The position numbers and the translations under genes were made by a program. The notes under the pieces are model-generated. The model had not been told where the DNA came from. It saw nothing but the letters and a program-made list of their open reading frames with translations, and did not search any database. From NCBI GenBank assembly GCA_947247005.1, contig OX365953.1:28704784-28768783 (forward strand): a stretch of DNA of 64,000 nt. Direction: 5' to 3'. The stretch is from Spisula solida (Eukaryota > Mollusca > Bivalvia > Venerida > Mactridae). Of the stretch, positions 32,536 through 44,538 are shown piece by piece. Every line of letters begins with the position of its first letter. The first letter of the stretch is position 1.

Positions 32536-32950
32536 GCTACAGTCGACCTTAATTGTTTAGAGTGAAATTCTCTGATGTAAACATAAAAGAAGTGTGCAAG
32601 TATTCAGGTACTATATGCCATTCAACGTTTTATACATTTGTACTGCTTCAGGAAATGTCATCCACTTTAAATCCACAAACATTGAGACTGAAGGTGTATA
32701 AATGTTCTTGTCTAGTATAGTTCTTGCTGCTCGTTTTTGACATTTTACTAACTTATCTTCTAATGAAGAAGAGCACGTTCCCCAGGTTATACAACAATAG
32801 TCAAGTGTGGTAATATGTAGGGATTATAAACACGTTTTCTAACATCGATAGACAAATAAAATTTGATTCGGGACAGAAGATACAAATAAGAGTTACATTT
32901 TCTTAGAACAGATGCAACGTGATTGTCCCACGATAATGTACTAGTAATTA

Positions 32951-33370
32951 TCACACCAAGTAATTTTTGACAATTAGAAACATCAATATTGGAGTCTCGA
33001 AAAGGATTTGATTGGTTTGGCGATATTTGTATATAGAAGCTATAAACATGGCCTTAGTTTTAGAGGTGTTGATCAACATTTGGTTTTGTTTACACCATTT
33101 ATCTATGTGTTGAAGATCAGAAGTTAGAGAGCAAACAATGTTTTCTAAATTGTTAGCATGGGCAGATAAGGCAGTATCATCTGCAAAAATGTCAGCTGTA
33201 GTATTTGATAGTACCATTGGTAAGTCATTGATATAAATAAGAAACAGTATTGGACCGAGTACAGAACCTTGACTCATGAGGTACACCAGATACAACATAA
33301 ACCCGGATCTGAAAAGGCACCCGATATGTATGTTTGTTGAACCCTGTTTTCTAAATATGATAAAAACCAA
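32951..33370 (-). pseudogene. LINE reverse transcriptase palm segment
   Basis: Longest surviving open piece of the minus LINE. SQGSVLGPILFLIYINDLPM is the conserved RT block 4; DIFADDTALSAHANN carries the catalytic FADD; HIDKWCKQNQMLINTSKTKA is the following helix block. Confidence 0.9.
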
Positions 33371-33602
33371 TTTACTGTTGAATTATGAAGACCAATTGAA
33401 GATAGCTTTTTAAGAAGGGTTTTATGATTTACAAGGTCAAATGCTTTAGAAAAATCTAATAGAAAGGTTCCTACAATTTCTTAGTTGTTAATAGCTTTAA
33501 ACCAGTTATCTATTAGGCCAATAAGAGCAGTTTGGCATGAATGGTTGGCACGGAAACCAGATTGTTTAGAATAAATAAGCCCATTAGTTTCAAGAAAATA
33601 TT

Positions 33603-33809
33603 TTAATGAATGCTTATATTATGTCTTTCAAGAATAAGTGATAGAACTGGAAGAACTGAAATAGGTCTGTAATTGGTTACATCAGGTTTGTCTCCTTTTT
33701 TATTGGTAGGAACAACTTTGGCATATTCAAAAGACTTAGGTACATATTGTCTTTGGATACTACTGTTAAAGATGTTTGACAAGATAGGTGCAATAGTATG
33801 TGCTGACAT
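33603..33809 (-). pseudogene. LINE reverse transcriptase N-terminal block
   Basis: IAPILSNIFNSSIQ, YVPKSFEYAKVVP and KKGDKPDVTNYRPISVLPV are the canonical early RT blocks of CR1/Jockey-like LINEs. The frame shifts after LILERH. Confidence 0.85.
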
Positions 33810-34475
33810 TTTTAAGAACTTAGCATTTATGTTATTATTGCCTGTTGCTTTTGAAATATCCAGCGACTGGAGTTGTTTGAAAACAAAATCAATAGAAATA
33901 TGTGGAATACAGAATCTACCAACATTTCAAAGTTTTGATTCATAGAAGTCAGTAACACATCAATCGATATCATTGTCAGTTGCCAATTCGATCTTATATT
34001 AAAATTTGAATTGTCTGCTGGCTGCCAGTTCACAGTTGCCGATTCAATAGCAAAAATCGAATTGGCAGCTGGGTTGTGAAGTTAGCTGCCATTTGCCAAT
34101 TCGCGATTCAAAACTTTGAATCGGCTTCTGGCAACTGGCAACTGGCTGCTAACTTCACGCACATTTAAATGTCTTATATTTTCTAGTTACAGTAACAGGA
34201 TAGTGATCACTTAAAGTAATACAAGGGACACAAGTTTCGGAGATATTTTCCTTGCAGTTTGTAAAAACATGAGCTTTTAATCTATATTAAGACTCTGTTA
34301 TTCGCGTAGTATGTTGAACCATTTGAGAAAAGCCAAATAACTCCATTATCTGGCTCCATGAAGTTGAATTAGGATTGCAGCCTGCAATCAATAAATCAAA
34401 GTTAAATTCGCCAGCTATAATAGTTTCTTTATATTCAACATAGGCTTTTTCTAAGCAATCGGAAATGTATTGTAT

Positions 34476-34736
34476 CTATTCTACTTTAGCAGAAGGAGGG
34501 CGATACGCGTAACAAATTAGTAGTGGTTTTGAACATTGAAATTTATATTCTACCCAAATTGATTCGATGTTGTCACTTTCTAGGTCAATACGCCTATGAC
34601 ATGTTAAATGTTCTTTAACATTGATAATCAACCCACCACCATTTGACAGCGGATCCTTGCGGTGTATATTATAATCCTTGATAGAAATTTCCTTGTCCGA
34701 AAAAGTATTAATTCTATTAAGTCTATATATGACCAC
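34476..34736 (-). pseudogene. LINE endonuclease fragment
   Basis: LSDKEI-type block, RKDPLSNGGGLIINVKEHL and IESIWVEYKF match apurinic-like endonuclease domains of LINEs. The catalytic N-terminal part is missing where the plus-strand LINE abuts. Confidence 0.75.
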
Positions 34737-35086
34737 ACAACGGCCTGTTTAAGAGTGGATGGCAAACTTACGGACTGATTTGATTGTAAAATGGTAGTCA
34801 AACAAGAAGACAACCTGTCCCCCAATGCTGTTTTCAATATTTATTAACGATCTTGTAAATGACGTTATAATAATGACCACAATCTTGGCTTTGACCTAGG
34901 TACCCGGAAATTGTCAATTTTACATTTTGCAGATGACTTTGCTTTACTTGCTAATTACAGACTACGCTTACTACAATGCACGAATGGTGTAAGAAATGGC
35001 ATGTCCTTATTAACACGGACAAATTAAAATGTACTCACTTCCGGAGAGGAAGAACACGTCAATTGGAACACATATTCAAAATAAAG

Positions 35087-35246
35087 TTCCGCTAATAAGA
35101 CCACTTTGATTATTTTGAAATCATGCAGATTTTTGCCACTTCAAGGTCCCGAAGTATTAAATTTAGAACAAAAAAGGTCCGCTAATAAGACCGATTCGCT
35201 ATTAAGACCACCTTTTTGACTGGTCTTATTAGCGGAACTTCACTGT
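35087..35246. mobile_element. Hairpin MITE in the plus LINE
   Basis: AAGTTCCGCTAATAAGACCA at the left and TGGTCTTATTAGCGGAACTT at the right form a 20-base perfect inverted repeat; partial copies lie between. Pogo/Tigger-style CACTGTA follows the right end. Confidence 0.75.
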
Positions 35247-35756
35247 AGGAGAAAATATCATAGAACTTGTTGACCAATATAAATATCTGGGAGTAACATT
35301 TCGCTGAAATGGTGATTTCACATTAAACACAGACATACATGCAAAAAGTCCTGGAAGAGCTCTAGGTGACATAATATCAAAAAATACATCGTCTGAAGGA
35401 ATTCGGGATAAAAACATATGAAAGGCTGTACGAGGCATGTGTTATTCCTGTTTTAGAATACGGTGCAGGTGTATGGGGTTACCGGAAATACCAATCAACA
35501 AACAATGTGCAAAACAGAGCAATTCGATACGTTCTCGGAGTGCACCGCTTGCAACGGTACTTGCAATCACCAGTGGTATTGGTTAGCTTCCGGTTTAATA
35601 TTGACGGTGGATTGCGATAATTCGACAATGGAATAGATTAATAACAATGAGTGACAACATATTAAATAAGGGATTACGATATGTGCCGAAACAATTGGTG
35701 TAGCGATATAAGGATATATTATTATTATCGAAACTTAATCTACAAACTCACTTCAA

Positions 35757-36694
35757 TAATAATAATAATAAAGACTTTATTTATAGAGGGAACATACTTG
35801 ACATAATTGTCAATCTGCCGTAAGGCCTTCAACAGTAAAACATTGAAACAACAGAAACATGACAGCAATAAATCTAATAACATATGCACAAAATATTAAG
35901 CGTATGGATATATAATGAAATTATAATTATGTCATATAGTTTGCTAAAGATGGTAGACATTACAGTTGTTTAAGTGAATTAACATACATAACAACTACAA
36001 TCCCAATACATACGACCACAATTGTACATGTACGTGAACTTAGTGGTATCAAAATAAAATTCCACACTGTGTTACCTCATAGAATAGAACCGTTATGTAA
36101 AGCGCTTTGAATTGATTGAAGGCAGAAAACTGCTGAATATGACTGGGTAAAGCATTCAAAATATGATAATGTACATTGTGTACTAGTAATTATCACACAA
36201 AGCAATTTTTCACAATAAGACACATCTATATTGGAGTCTAGAAAAGGAATGCTTGGTAGGTTAAAATGGATTTGGCGATATTTGTATTTAGAAGCTATAA
36301 ACATGACCTTAGTGTTAGAGGTGTTGATCAACATTTGGTTTTGATAACACCATTTATCTATGTGTTGAAGATCAAAAGTTAGGGAACAAACAATGTTTTC
36401 TAGATTTTTATCATGGACAGATAAGGAAGTATCATCTTCAAAAGTGTCAGCTGTAGTATTTGATAGTGCCAGTTGTAAGCCATTGATATAAATAAGAAAC
36501 AGTATTGGACCGAGAACAGAACCTTGAGCTACACCAGATACATGTACAATATGACCAGGATCTGAAAGGCGCCCGATATGTAAGTTTGATGGACCCTGTT
36601 TAATAAATAAGATAAAACCAATTTAATGTTAAATTATGAAGACCAATTAAAGATAGCTTTTTAAGAAGTGTTTTATGATTTACAAGGTCAAATG
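35757..36694 (-). mobile_element. Truncated LINE inserted in reverse, with CTTCAA duplication
   Basis: CTTCAA at 35751-35756 and 36695-36700 bracket a minus-strand LINE copy of the same family as 30265-34715: (TTA)n tail, TAAAGTCTTTATTATTATTA 3' end, MLINTSNTKVMFIASKYKYR, and RT pieces around 36330-36560. It is 5'-truncated and internally deleted. Confidence 0.8.
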
Positions 36695-36972
36695 CTTCAA
36701 TGATAAAACAGGTGTCAGTCTGTCTACAATAAAAGAAGCAATATAAGACAATGCATTACAATACTACAACCGTCGTTGGACAGAAAACGTTACAAAAGTC
36801 TCAAAACTAAGATATTACGAGGGACGTTCCATATATAACGAGAAAATGCTTCTAATCTTCTTATGATCTGTTAGATTTTACTCAAACTTTCGCTGCTGGT
36901 AATAACATACATTAGCAATGTTTCCCTGAATGTGTTCAAGATTACAGCGACATCATGCCAAAACTATATAAC

Positions 36973-37211
36973 TGTTGTGGTTGTGGGTAGGTTTTTAGTG
37001 GTCAATATTCAATGCTCCAGTGACCACACATCAACAACCAATCAGTGACAGCTATGTCACCTGATCACCCATGTGTGTCACTGGAGAAACATTCTCTTTG
37101 CAACTAGACTCCTCAGGAATTAGACGTATCTTTTGACTACTCTACTTCTTGATGAGTTATACTTTGTCTTTGTGATTACACAAGTAATCATACGGGACAA
37201 ATTCTTCCACA
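36973..37211 (+). repeat. 5' LTR (element 1)
   Basis: Starts TGTTGTGGTTGTGGGTAGG, ends ACAAATTCTTCCACA. Pairs with 41432-41670. Confidence 0.92.
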
Positions 37212-38109
37212 ATGGCGCTGCTAAGCCATAGAACTTAGCGCGAACATTTTTAATGCAAAGAGCGTGTAAATAGCTTTTTGTGGTTTAGTGTGAGAAAATG
37301 GAAGGTTACGTGTTTTACTTTTTAAAAATATAACAACCGCGAATTCGAGTGTGGTGCATCATCGGTAATGTATATTTTCTTCTGATTTCATGTTATTGTC
37401 ACGTTCTATGTCGTGATTCTGTATTATATTTGTAAAATACATGGTCCATTCTGTTATTGAAAATGATAGCCCCGCCTACAATATGACGAATCCCGCCCAA
37501 AATGAAAGTGAACGTCTGTCGACGTGCGGTATGGAAAATAGCCTAACCATAACTTGCAGTGAATAAATACTGTAAAATAATAAAGGGTGAAGGAGTTCGC
37601 TATAAAAATGGTAGGAAAGGGTGTAAATGGTAACATACCATGATTTCAGATGGACCAAGTCAACAAATATGGCGGCCAAAATCCTTTTCATCAATGCCGC
37701 CTAATTTACGATCTCGTCACGTGACAATTACATTGTTTACAATTCACTTACATGATTTGCGGTTTCGGTTTAACTCACTTTTCCGATTGATTGTACATGT
37801 GTATTTATTGATTGCTCGCGAGTCCGGTTGTACTTATTATTGGATTCGTGTTTCAATTAGTTGATAAATTATGTTATTTCTTTAGATGTGTGCTATAAGT
37901 ACATCATCATAAAATATTCATACAACTTTGTTTTCATTTCGGATTGTAACCTTCCAGTTTCATCTCACTTGCAGTGTAGTGTTATCTTGGCGAGGTGACA
38001 TTTACACACGGCCGAACACACTGATTGACTATTATATTCAACAGATTGGGACTAATACTGCATGGGCGTTGTCAAAACATTCTCACCTTTGATTTGGATT
38101 TTACACATT

Positions 38110-38280
38110 TATTATGAAATATTCAATGGACAACACAATAATTGCTGTTATTATTGGACACTTAGTGTCTAGGTGTATAACACAACTCACTGATTGATTA
38201 TGAAACATTCAATCAAACAACAATGGTTGTGTTGATGTAATTTTGGACACATAGTGTTTCCTGTGTTTAACACAAAATTA
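38110..38280. repeat. Two 85-bp repeats inside LTR element 1
   Basis: Tandem units sharing TATGAAA(C/T)ATTCAAT, ACACTTAGTGTCT / ACACATAGTGTTTCC and TATAACACAA. The same unit pair recurs at 39990-40155. Confidence 0.6.
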
Positions 38281-38485
38281 ATTAATTGTAAGGGTGTGAG
38301 TTAAGGCATTTGCCCATGAGTTCCCTCTAATTAAGTGATTGGTTTATTGTGTGTTTTTGAATCACAGCTAGGGCCGACATGAACTGTATTTTTGGAATTG
38401 TCTCTGGTATACGTGGTGTTTGACCTACAGACAACTTTCTTGGCACATTTAATGTGTTCACAGCAAGGGATCTGAGGGCACACAC

Positions 38486-38680
38486 ATGTATAGATTGGGA
38501 AATGCCAAGAAAGGCCACGCTAAAAGAAAGCGCCTTACACCATTTTCTACTGGGGACTACGATGTTGGTGTCCGAGATTGGTACATTTTGCCTCGACCGG
38601 ATTCCAAGGTTGTAGCTATCGGCCCCGGAGTAAAATGCTTTGACCAGTGCCTAAACACGGCACTAGGTCCATGCCACTAG
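38486..38680 (+). CDS. Short basic open frame in LTR element 1
   Basis: 64 codons, basic N-terminus (LGNAKKGHAKRKRLTPF) then GDYDVGVRDWYILPRP. No retroelement domain recognised. May be a gag remnant or the start of an element-specific protein. Confidence 0.25.
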   Translation: MYRLGNAKKGHAKRKRLTPFSTGDYDVGVRDWYILPRPDSKVVAIGPGVKCFDQCLNTALGPCH

Positions 38681-38993
38681 CAACGAGCATGCCGTTATGC
38701 TCGAGTCAGGTTTGCGGGATCTAACACCTTCATTCTCTTGGTTATCATATGGACCTATATCATTCACAACGTACTCTGCCACGAACACTATAGTTACTGT
38801 GGAGATGGCATTAACCAGGGGTCGATTAATCGATTCCAAATAGTTAATTGTCAATCTTCTTGGTATGACGCTGGGAATCCCGGATAGGGAATTCAGGCGT
38901 CCTGCTAGGAAGATGTACCAACAAGCCATTTAACAGGGGAACGGGAAGTGGGTAGAACAGGTTAATAATCTCCAGGTTATTAGGGAAAATACC

Positions 38994-39146
38994 ATGATGG
39001 GTGGTGATCTCGACCTCTCTCCCAGCGACGAGGACAAGCTTTTGGCCAGTTCTACTGAGGGAGGGTTTGGTTCTAATATGGATGGCGAATCAATGGATAC
39101 GAGTGAACCCGCAGGTGTGTCCCCCTTATCATCACCAAATAATTGA
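38994..39146 (+). CDS. Short acidic open frame in LTR element 1
   Basis: ATG ATG at 38994 opens 50 codons rich in Asp/Glu/Ser (GGDLDLSPSDEDKLLA, NMDGESMDTSEPAG), then TGA. Composition resembles real coding sequence; no family recognised. Possibly the start of a truncated gag. Confidence 0.3.
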   Translation: MMGGDLDLSPSDEDKLLASSTEGGFGSNMDGESMDTSEPAGVSPLSSPNN

Positions 39147-39989
39147 ATGTCCGTATGAGACCGAGAGATGCAGAGACCATTGTTACATCCCTGACGTGAT
39201 GAGATAGAGTCTGACTAGAAAGACGACAGATCACAGTTGTACTCGAATCTTGCCGACTAGACAACCAGAACTGGATCATCACGGACAAATACTACTAACT
39301 CACAGTACAAGAGAATATAGGATAGAGGGGAAGTGTTTAGAGGTTTACCTCAGAACGAGCCAATCCCTTCAGTATTATACCTATGCCTTGTACTGTGTAG
39401 ATAAGACTAAGGCAAGGTATCTTTTGGGACTAACGGTACGCAAACCTAGGAAGGTTTCCATAGTTTGGGTACTGAAGGCGACATACATACATTGCCTTAA
39501 CATTAATAACTGAAGAGAGGATATCTTTGTACACGGACGGCATCCACATCTGGAAAGGGATCCCATGGCGTGTACAGTTGCGTGTACACATACCTTGGGT
39601 GATACCAGGAAACACGGATAATGTTTGTGACTGAGAATACCCTTTCTTTAGTCTGGGGGCACGATACAGCTGTGAGTCATAGTGCATGCACGGAGACTAT
39701 GGCTTAATTTATTTAAGTCTGGTATTTGTGTATGTGTTGTGTAAGCAGACGCGTAATCAAGCAGAAATAGAAAGGGTAATGATTTGCACAAGCCGATTCA
39801 CTTGGTTTACATTTTAAGAAATAATTTAGTTAAATTAAAGTGAATGTGTTGGAGAATTACATCTATCTAACACCATTCAAATACATCACAAATACAGTAG
39901 AGTGTCACTAATGTATCAACTTACATCAGAGATTTTCCGTAGATGTCATTTATGTATGTATTGGTTGTTTATATTCATTTTTTACTGAT

Positions 39990-40155
39990 TGTTTATATAA
40001 TATTCGATCAACAACAATTAAGTTGCTGTATTTTGACACATAGTGTCTAGTCAGTGTATAACACAATATTGACTGTTTATGTAATATCCGGTCAAACAGC
40101 AGTTGAGTTGTTGATACTATTTTAGAAACATAGTGTTTCCCTGTGTATAACACAA
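39990..40155. repeat. Second pair of 85-bp repeats inside LTR element 1
   Basis: Units share GACTGTTTATGTAATAT-like, ACACATAGTGTCTAG, CATAGTGTTTCCCTGTG and TATAACACAA with the first pair. Confidence 0.6.
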
Positions 40156-41166
40156 ACCTAATTATTTACCGGTGCATTGTAGTGGTGTTTATATTGAGAT
40201 TTCTTATGTTGGGGTTGTACTGGCACTATAATCTAACTGTAATTGTGATTACTTACTACCAAGTCTACCTTACCATTGATAAGTACATTCAGTGCTGGAA
40301 ACATTTAACTCTCAGTTTGTGGACCGGGTAATGATAAAATTAATAGCTCTGGTGCTCTACTGGCTTATATGGTCACTTCTCAATATGAGATGCATTTTAG
40401 GACCATAAGTGACTCTCTGGATTGGACCTTACCTTCAGGGAAGTAATATCTGTGTCCATTAAACTCCCCAGCATGTGTGTTCTACTGGAGGTGCGTAGCG
40501 GTGCTACTTAACAAGCTATTTCCAGAACAACAGGAGGAGTGGGGCATATAGGGAAACTGAACGGAGGTGAGGAGAAACTTGAGTCAACTAAGGTGTTTGA
40601 CAGGTCAATATATTCCAGTACACCTAACCCTGAACCAGAGAAAAGGCCTATGGTTAAACTTTTAAGTAAACTCGCCATACATGGTCACATACATGAGGAT
40701 CAGCTGGGAATATGGGATTGGGCACGGAGGGAAAGAATAGGCAAAATATTCGCCTATCGGCTCCCCAAATCCCAGTTGACTCACTAGGTCAATAATAACA
40801 TTTAATGGGATCACGCACGGAAGGAAAGAATAAGTGAAATATTCATTTGTTCTGGCTTATCGGCTCCCCAGAAACTCATCAAACATGATGTTTGGCCTGG
40901 ACGGGTTACAGCTTTGACCTGGTTCAAATTCAGTGACTCAGTGATTCCGGGATGTGTAGTCATTATCCCGTCATACTGGTGGTCCAAAAAGGGCTACCTG
41001 ATCTGCATGGGGATAGTTCAGTATCTAGGGTGCATTTTGGCAAGGCTACCTAGTTCTATTTATAGGAATACTAAATTGGGTCCATATCCTGGGTGGGGGT
41101 GGTTTGTTTATTTTTGTTTATTTGCTTTTATTTATCCTCGCCACCGGATAATCCATATGGGCGAGG

Positions 41167-41395
41167 CCCCCAGAAGAGGTTAGTCACTTTAGTGTTTGGG
41201 GGATAGTGCATGATACAGAAGATGCTCCAGTTCCAGAAGCATCCCTGGTTCTTTTACGTGCCAATGTAAAGCATCATACACGGGACCTCGCTTAACGTCT
41301 CGTCCGAAAGACTGTTAGTAAGTTTAGTTATGTTAGGTGGGAAACACTGAAAAGCATTTCTATTTTGACCGTCTGGAGTAGGGAGGTGGTTTATT
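41167..41395 (-). mobile_element. SINE family 3 body, reverse, inside LTR element 1
   Basis: Reverse complement of the 29128-29440 body (GGTTCTTTTACGTGCC, GTCTCGTCCGAAAGACT, GGAAACACTGAAAAGCAT). It lacks the tRNA-like head and sits just before the polypurine tract. Confidence 0.75.
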
Positions 41396-41431
41396 TATAA
41401 CTTCATCCTATTTATATAAAACGGGGAGGAG

Positions 41432-41670
41432 TGTTGTGGTTGTGGGTAGGTTTTTAGTGGTCAATATTCAATGCTCCAGTGACCACACATCAACAACCAA
41501 TCAGTGACAGCTATGTCACCTGATCACCCATGTGTGTCACTGGAGAAACATTCTCTTTGCAACTAGACTCCTCAGGAATTAGACGTATCTTTTGACTACT
41601 CTACTTCTTGATGAATTATACTTTGTCTTTGTGATTACACAAGTAATCATACGGGACAAATTCTTCCACA
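41432..41670 (+). repeat. 3' LTR (element 1)
   Basis: 239 bases, one mismatch to the 5' LTR by eye; followed by TAAC target duplication. Confidence 0.92.
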
Positions 41671-42241
41671 TAACATTCAAAGAGGAACTCAAACAAGAGA
41701 CACCATTATTGTATAATAGATAAACCTATTTGATAATATTCCACTTGTTAATATGTACTATGTGTTACGGTTATTATTAAGTACATTCTGTTGTTTCAAT
41801 CAACGTATGTATATCGATACAAATAATAACAGTGTATCAATGTCTTAAGTATTATTAGTAAAATGTTTGAAGTATATCTCTGCAATATGAACACATCATT
41901 TCCGATAACTGCTATAAGATATACATGTAATACCATCGTTTATCTATATGAATTACTTAGGTCTTTCAATCCTTTGCGTTTATGTTATGATATGTATATT
42001 ATACATTTACTTGCTCAAGTATATCTAAAACAAATCTGCAATTTGTTAATATAAAATTAATTTATATTTATGTTGCATACCATACCATACCATACCATGC
42101 CATTATATGCATCAATCTGTAAATATCATATGTTTAATTGTCTGTGACTTGTAGGCCCATTGGACCGGGTGCTGTTATCTTGTATATACTATCATGAATG
42201 CATATTTTGTAATATTGCACATGTCACTTAATAAATACTTA

Positions 42242-42954
42242 CTATCTACTACATCTACTATACAAATTTATAGCGTTTTAAATGTATGAACGTGTTCACT
42301 ATTAGCTGAATACCGGCGTTAGTGCTATGAATGAAAGTGTATGTTTTTCGCATTTATTAAATCACCATGGCTTATAACTTATGATAGGTGGAAATAGTCC
42401 GTCTACTTTGAGGACAAGGTATAACCATTAGTAAGAGTTTTAATAGGTATATATTATAGAAACGTTGGAATTTATTGCTTCGACAGATTTTGAGTTTTCT
42501 TTTTATAGTACCAAATTAATTTAATTATACAGACAACCCTCATTCGTGATTAAACTGAGGTTGTTTGTTTGTATGACCTACATAGATGGACTTGACAACC
42601 ATTTAAAATAGTCGTCGTTTTCTTAAAAAATCAAATCAATCAAATAGTTAAGAACAGAGAATTAGACATGGATGCATTACGCAAGAGAGTCGTCTTATGA
42701 GTGTCGGTATGTTATGTAGAAACGTGTATAATATATCTACAAAACAATAAAAGGAATTAGTTTAAATATATTTTATTACCGGAATAGTATATACAATTTC
42801 TGTCAAACGAATTAAACATTTGAATTTGCATACAGTTTACAATTTGTTTAAGTAATTTTGACCTAAACAAACTTATAATGATATAGGTTGTAGTTACTCT
42901 GAATAAACATGTTAACTTGCACATAAAACTGGTTATAACTAGTTCCAGTACGCC
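42242..42954. other. No recognised feature
   Basis: AT-rich intergenic DNA between the plus LINE and a SINE fragment; nothing structured seen. Confidence 0.5.
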
Positions 42955-43030
42955 TGTTTTTTGTAGGGATCTGCTGGAGTAGGGATCGCACCCACAACCT
43001 TCGAATCAGCAGTCAGTAGCCCTTACCTTG
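42955..43030 (-). mobile_element. SINE family 3 head fragment, reverse
   Basis: Reverse strand reads GCTGATTCGAAGGTTGTGGG then TGCGATCCCTACTCCAGC, the B-box head of family 3. Confidence 0.6.
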
Positions 43031-43262
43031 AATGTAGGAGGTAAATCGGATTCGCTATGTATACTGTAAACAGATTTACGCGTATTTCAAATTTCGCAAA
43101 TTATGGTAAATTGGCGGATTTTTAAATTAGTGGATTAAAATTTTTTAATGAAAAGGCTCTTGTTACGTTTTTAAGGCCAATTTTTCGAAGTCATTTGATT
43201 TCTCGATCTTGCTCATTCTCGAAATTATTGAAATTTGACGTGTCATGAAAGAACATAATGTA

Positions 43263-44161
43263 CGAGGGGTGTTCGATATGTATTGTCACTGTCCTTTGCA
43301 TTTTTCTATGGTAATATTTAGAAGGATTCTACGATTACTGTCTAAAAGGTGCATGTTTCTATTCTATATCTGGAAAATTACATAGCCTTTCGTCTACAAT
43401 TAAGTAATTTATTGAACTTAGAACAGGGTATGCTCGAGTACACTGGCCTTATGTTAATTTTAAGCTAAATTTGTTTCATCTTTGCAGTAGATGTTTAGAA
43501 AGGTAAATGTCAGTATTCTTTAAACTGCAACATACGATACGATAACTGGATCCTTATACTTCCATTAGAACTTTAAATCAAAATGAAATTATTTGTTGTC
43601 TACGAGTAAGACGGTCAAAACAAGGGAGATCACTCTTATTCATACCAAATGTTGCTTGTTGTTTCACGCACCAATAATTTCATATCAATTGTACTTTGAT
43701 CGCAAATTCTTCCCAAAAATCAATGTTGACGGTCAATGGCTTACATACATGTATGATATGTCAAAATCCTATCAAATAAACTAATCGAAAATTTTCATTG
43801 AAAAGTAGCATGCTTTTTTGACTAATTTTGTCTCCTATTTTCGCGACTTTGAAATGCTCTTATTTTGTTAAAAATAGCAATCAAGTACAGCAAATATTGT
43901 TTTTATCGAAGGAATTTACATTAGAATAAGATTATATCCCGAAAGGAAGTTTAATCAACAGTTATTCGCAAAAAGTGGCAGTGTCTATTACTAGCCCTTT
44001 GAAAAGACAACAGAAACATAATTCCGGTAATTAAATTTTATTGATTTTTTTACGAAATATCGCGGAAATCTTGATGGTTCTAGAAATGTATAAAGATTTA
44101 AAGATATCAACGAATTTTCTGATTTGTGACTCAAGTGACAATACATATCGAACAACCCTCG
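43263..44161. mobile_element. Mariner-like element with CGAGGGGTGTTCGATATG ends
   Basis: TA at 43261-43262 and 44162-44163. Left end CGAGGGGTGTTCGATATGTA then TTGTCACTGT; the right end is the inverse (GTGACAATACATATCGAACA then ACCCTCG). About 30-bp TIRs of mariner type. The 840-bp interior shows no transposase signature, so it is non-autonomous. Confidence 0.8.
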
Positions 44162-44538
44162 TATACAGTGATTATGAGAAAAACACAGATCATAGTAGAA
44201 CAGAATATTTATTTCTATACCAACGCATGTCTTTACTCGCGAATTTTAACTTCCAACAATAAGAATCAAGGCATAACGTACATGTTTGACAAGTTTATTC
44301 ACAATAAATTCAACATAAATTGCTGTATGAGTGTTTATATAAATGCAGATCAAATCATCGGTTGTTTACACACGAATTGTCACAGTGCTCTCCCTTTGGC
44401 TATATAACAAATACACCAATCATAGAAATAAGTGCTGTATTTGTGTATGACGTCATATTTCTTGAACCCCGATGAACAATTTATCCTTTATCGAAAGCCA
44501 CGAATGTGACAAGCTATCTACCTTCACTGCAGTGCTAA

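Larger units (their letters stand above)
30700..32547. mobile_element. 1.85-kb TIR element with arrays of TAAATGTCGC subterminal repeats
   Basis: Both ends begin GTCGACTGTAGCAACG. Each arm (about 430 bp) carries nine copies of ACG(T/C)TAAATGTCGCA: left array 30711-30892, right array 32353-32535 in inverse order. The T/C choice runs T-C-T-C-C-C-T-T-C from the outside in on both arms. The inner part of each arm folds again (AAAAACTGTTTTCAAAAAA and complement). No ORF of 60 codons inside. Inserted in the minus-strand LINE. Repeated binding-site-like subterminal motifs suggest a non-autonomous DNA transposon; superfamily unknown and no clear target duplication. Confidence 0.8.
30265..34715 (-). 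pseudogene. Degenerate non-LTR retrotransposon (LINE), interrupted
   Basis: Minus-strand order: endonuclease fragment 34736-34476 (TFSDKEISIKDYN, RKDPLSNGGGLIINV, ICYAYRPPSAK: APE-type); RT fingers 33900-33603 (SRWIFQKQQA region, KKGDKPDVTNYRPISVLPV); palm and thumb 33600-32951 (QGSVLGPILFLIYINDLP, then FADD in DIFADDTALSAHANN); C-terminus 32950-32548 and 30699-30531 (ELFRKSFEYSGSSIWNALPS); (ATT)-rich 3' end near 30270. Frames are broken by shifts and stops, so it is dead. CR1/L2/Jockey-like by motif style. The 30700-32547 element interrupts its C-terminal part. Confidence 0.85.
36973..41670 (+). mobile_element. Non-autonomous LTR retrotransposon, 4.7 kb
   Basis: 239-bp direct LTRs (TGTTGTGG...TTCTTCCACA) at 36973-37211 and 41432-41670 differ at one base (GATGAGTTA versus GATGAATTA). 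TAAC flanks both sides as target duplication. A possible primer-binding site TGGCGCTGCTAAGCC follows the 5' LTR, and the purine run CGGGGAGGAG precedes the 3' LTR. The 4.2-kb interior has no reverse transcriptase, integrase or protease motif, only short frames, internal 85-bp repeats (38110-38280, 39990-40155) and a reverse SINE. Recent insertion into the plus LINE. Confidence 0.88.
34718..42241 (+). pseudogene. Second LINE remnant, plus strand, split by three insertions
   Basis: Parts in order: RT palm 34718-35086 (LRVDGKLTD, NLSPMLFSIFINDLVNDV, FADDFALLAN with FADD at 34926-34937); after a MITE, 35247-35756 (QYKYLGVTFR, then shifted frames); after a reverse LINE, 36701-36972 (QYYNRRWTENVTKVSKLRYY); after the LTR element, 41671-41760 (TFKEELKQETPLLYN); then a 3' UTR ending near AATAAATACTT at 42241, with GGCCCATTGGACCGGGTGCT. 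Stops and shifts throughout. A different family from the minus LINE. Confidence 0.75.

Noticed and set aside
32951..33370. Functional reverse transcriptase
   Set aside because: The FADD motif survives, but neighbouring blocks lie in other frames and the C-terminus is cut by a transposon.
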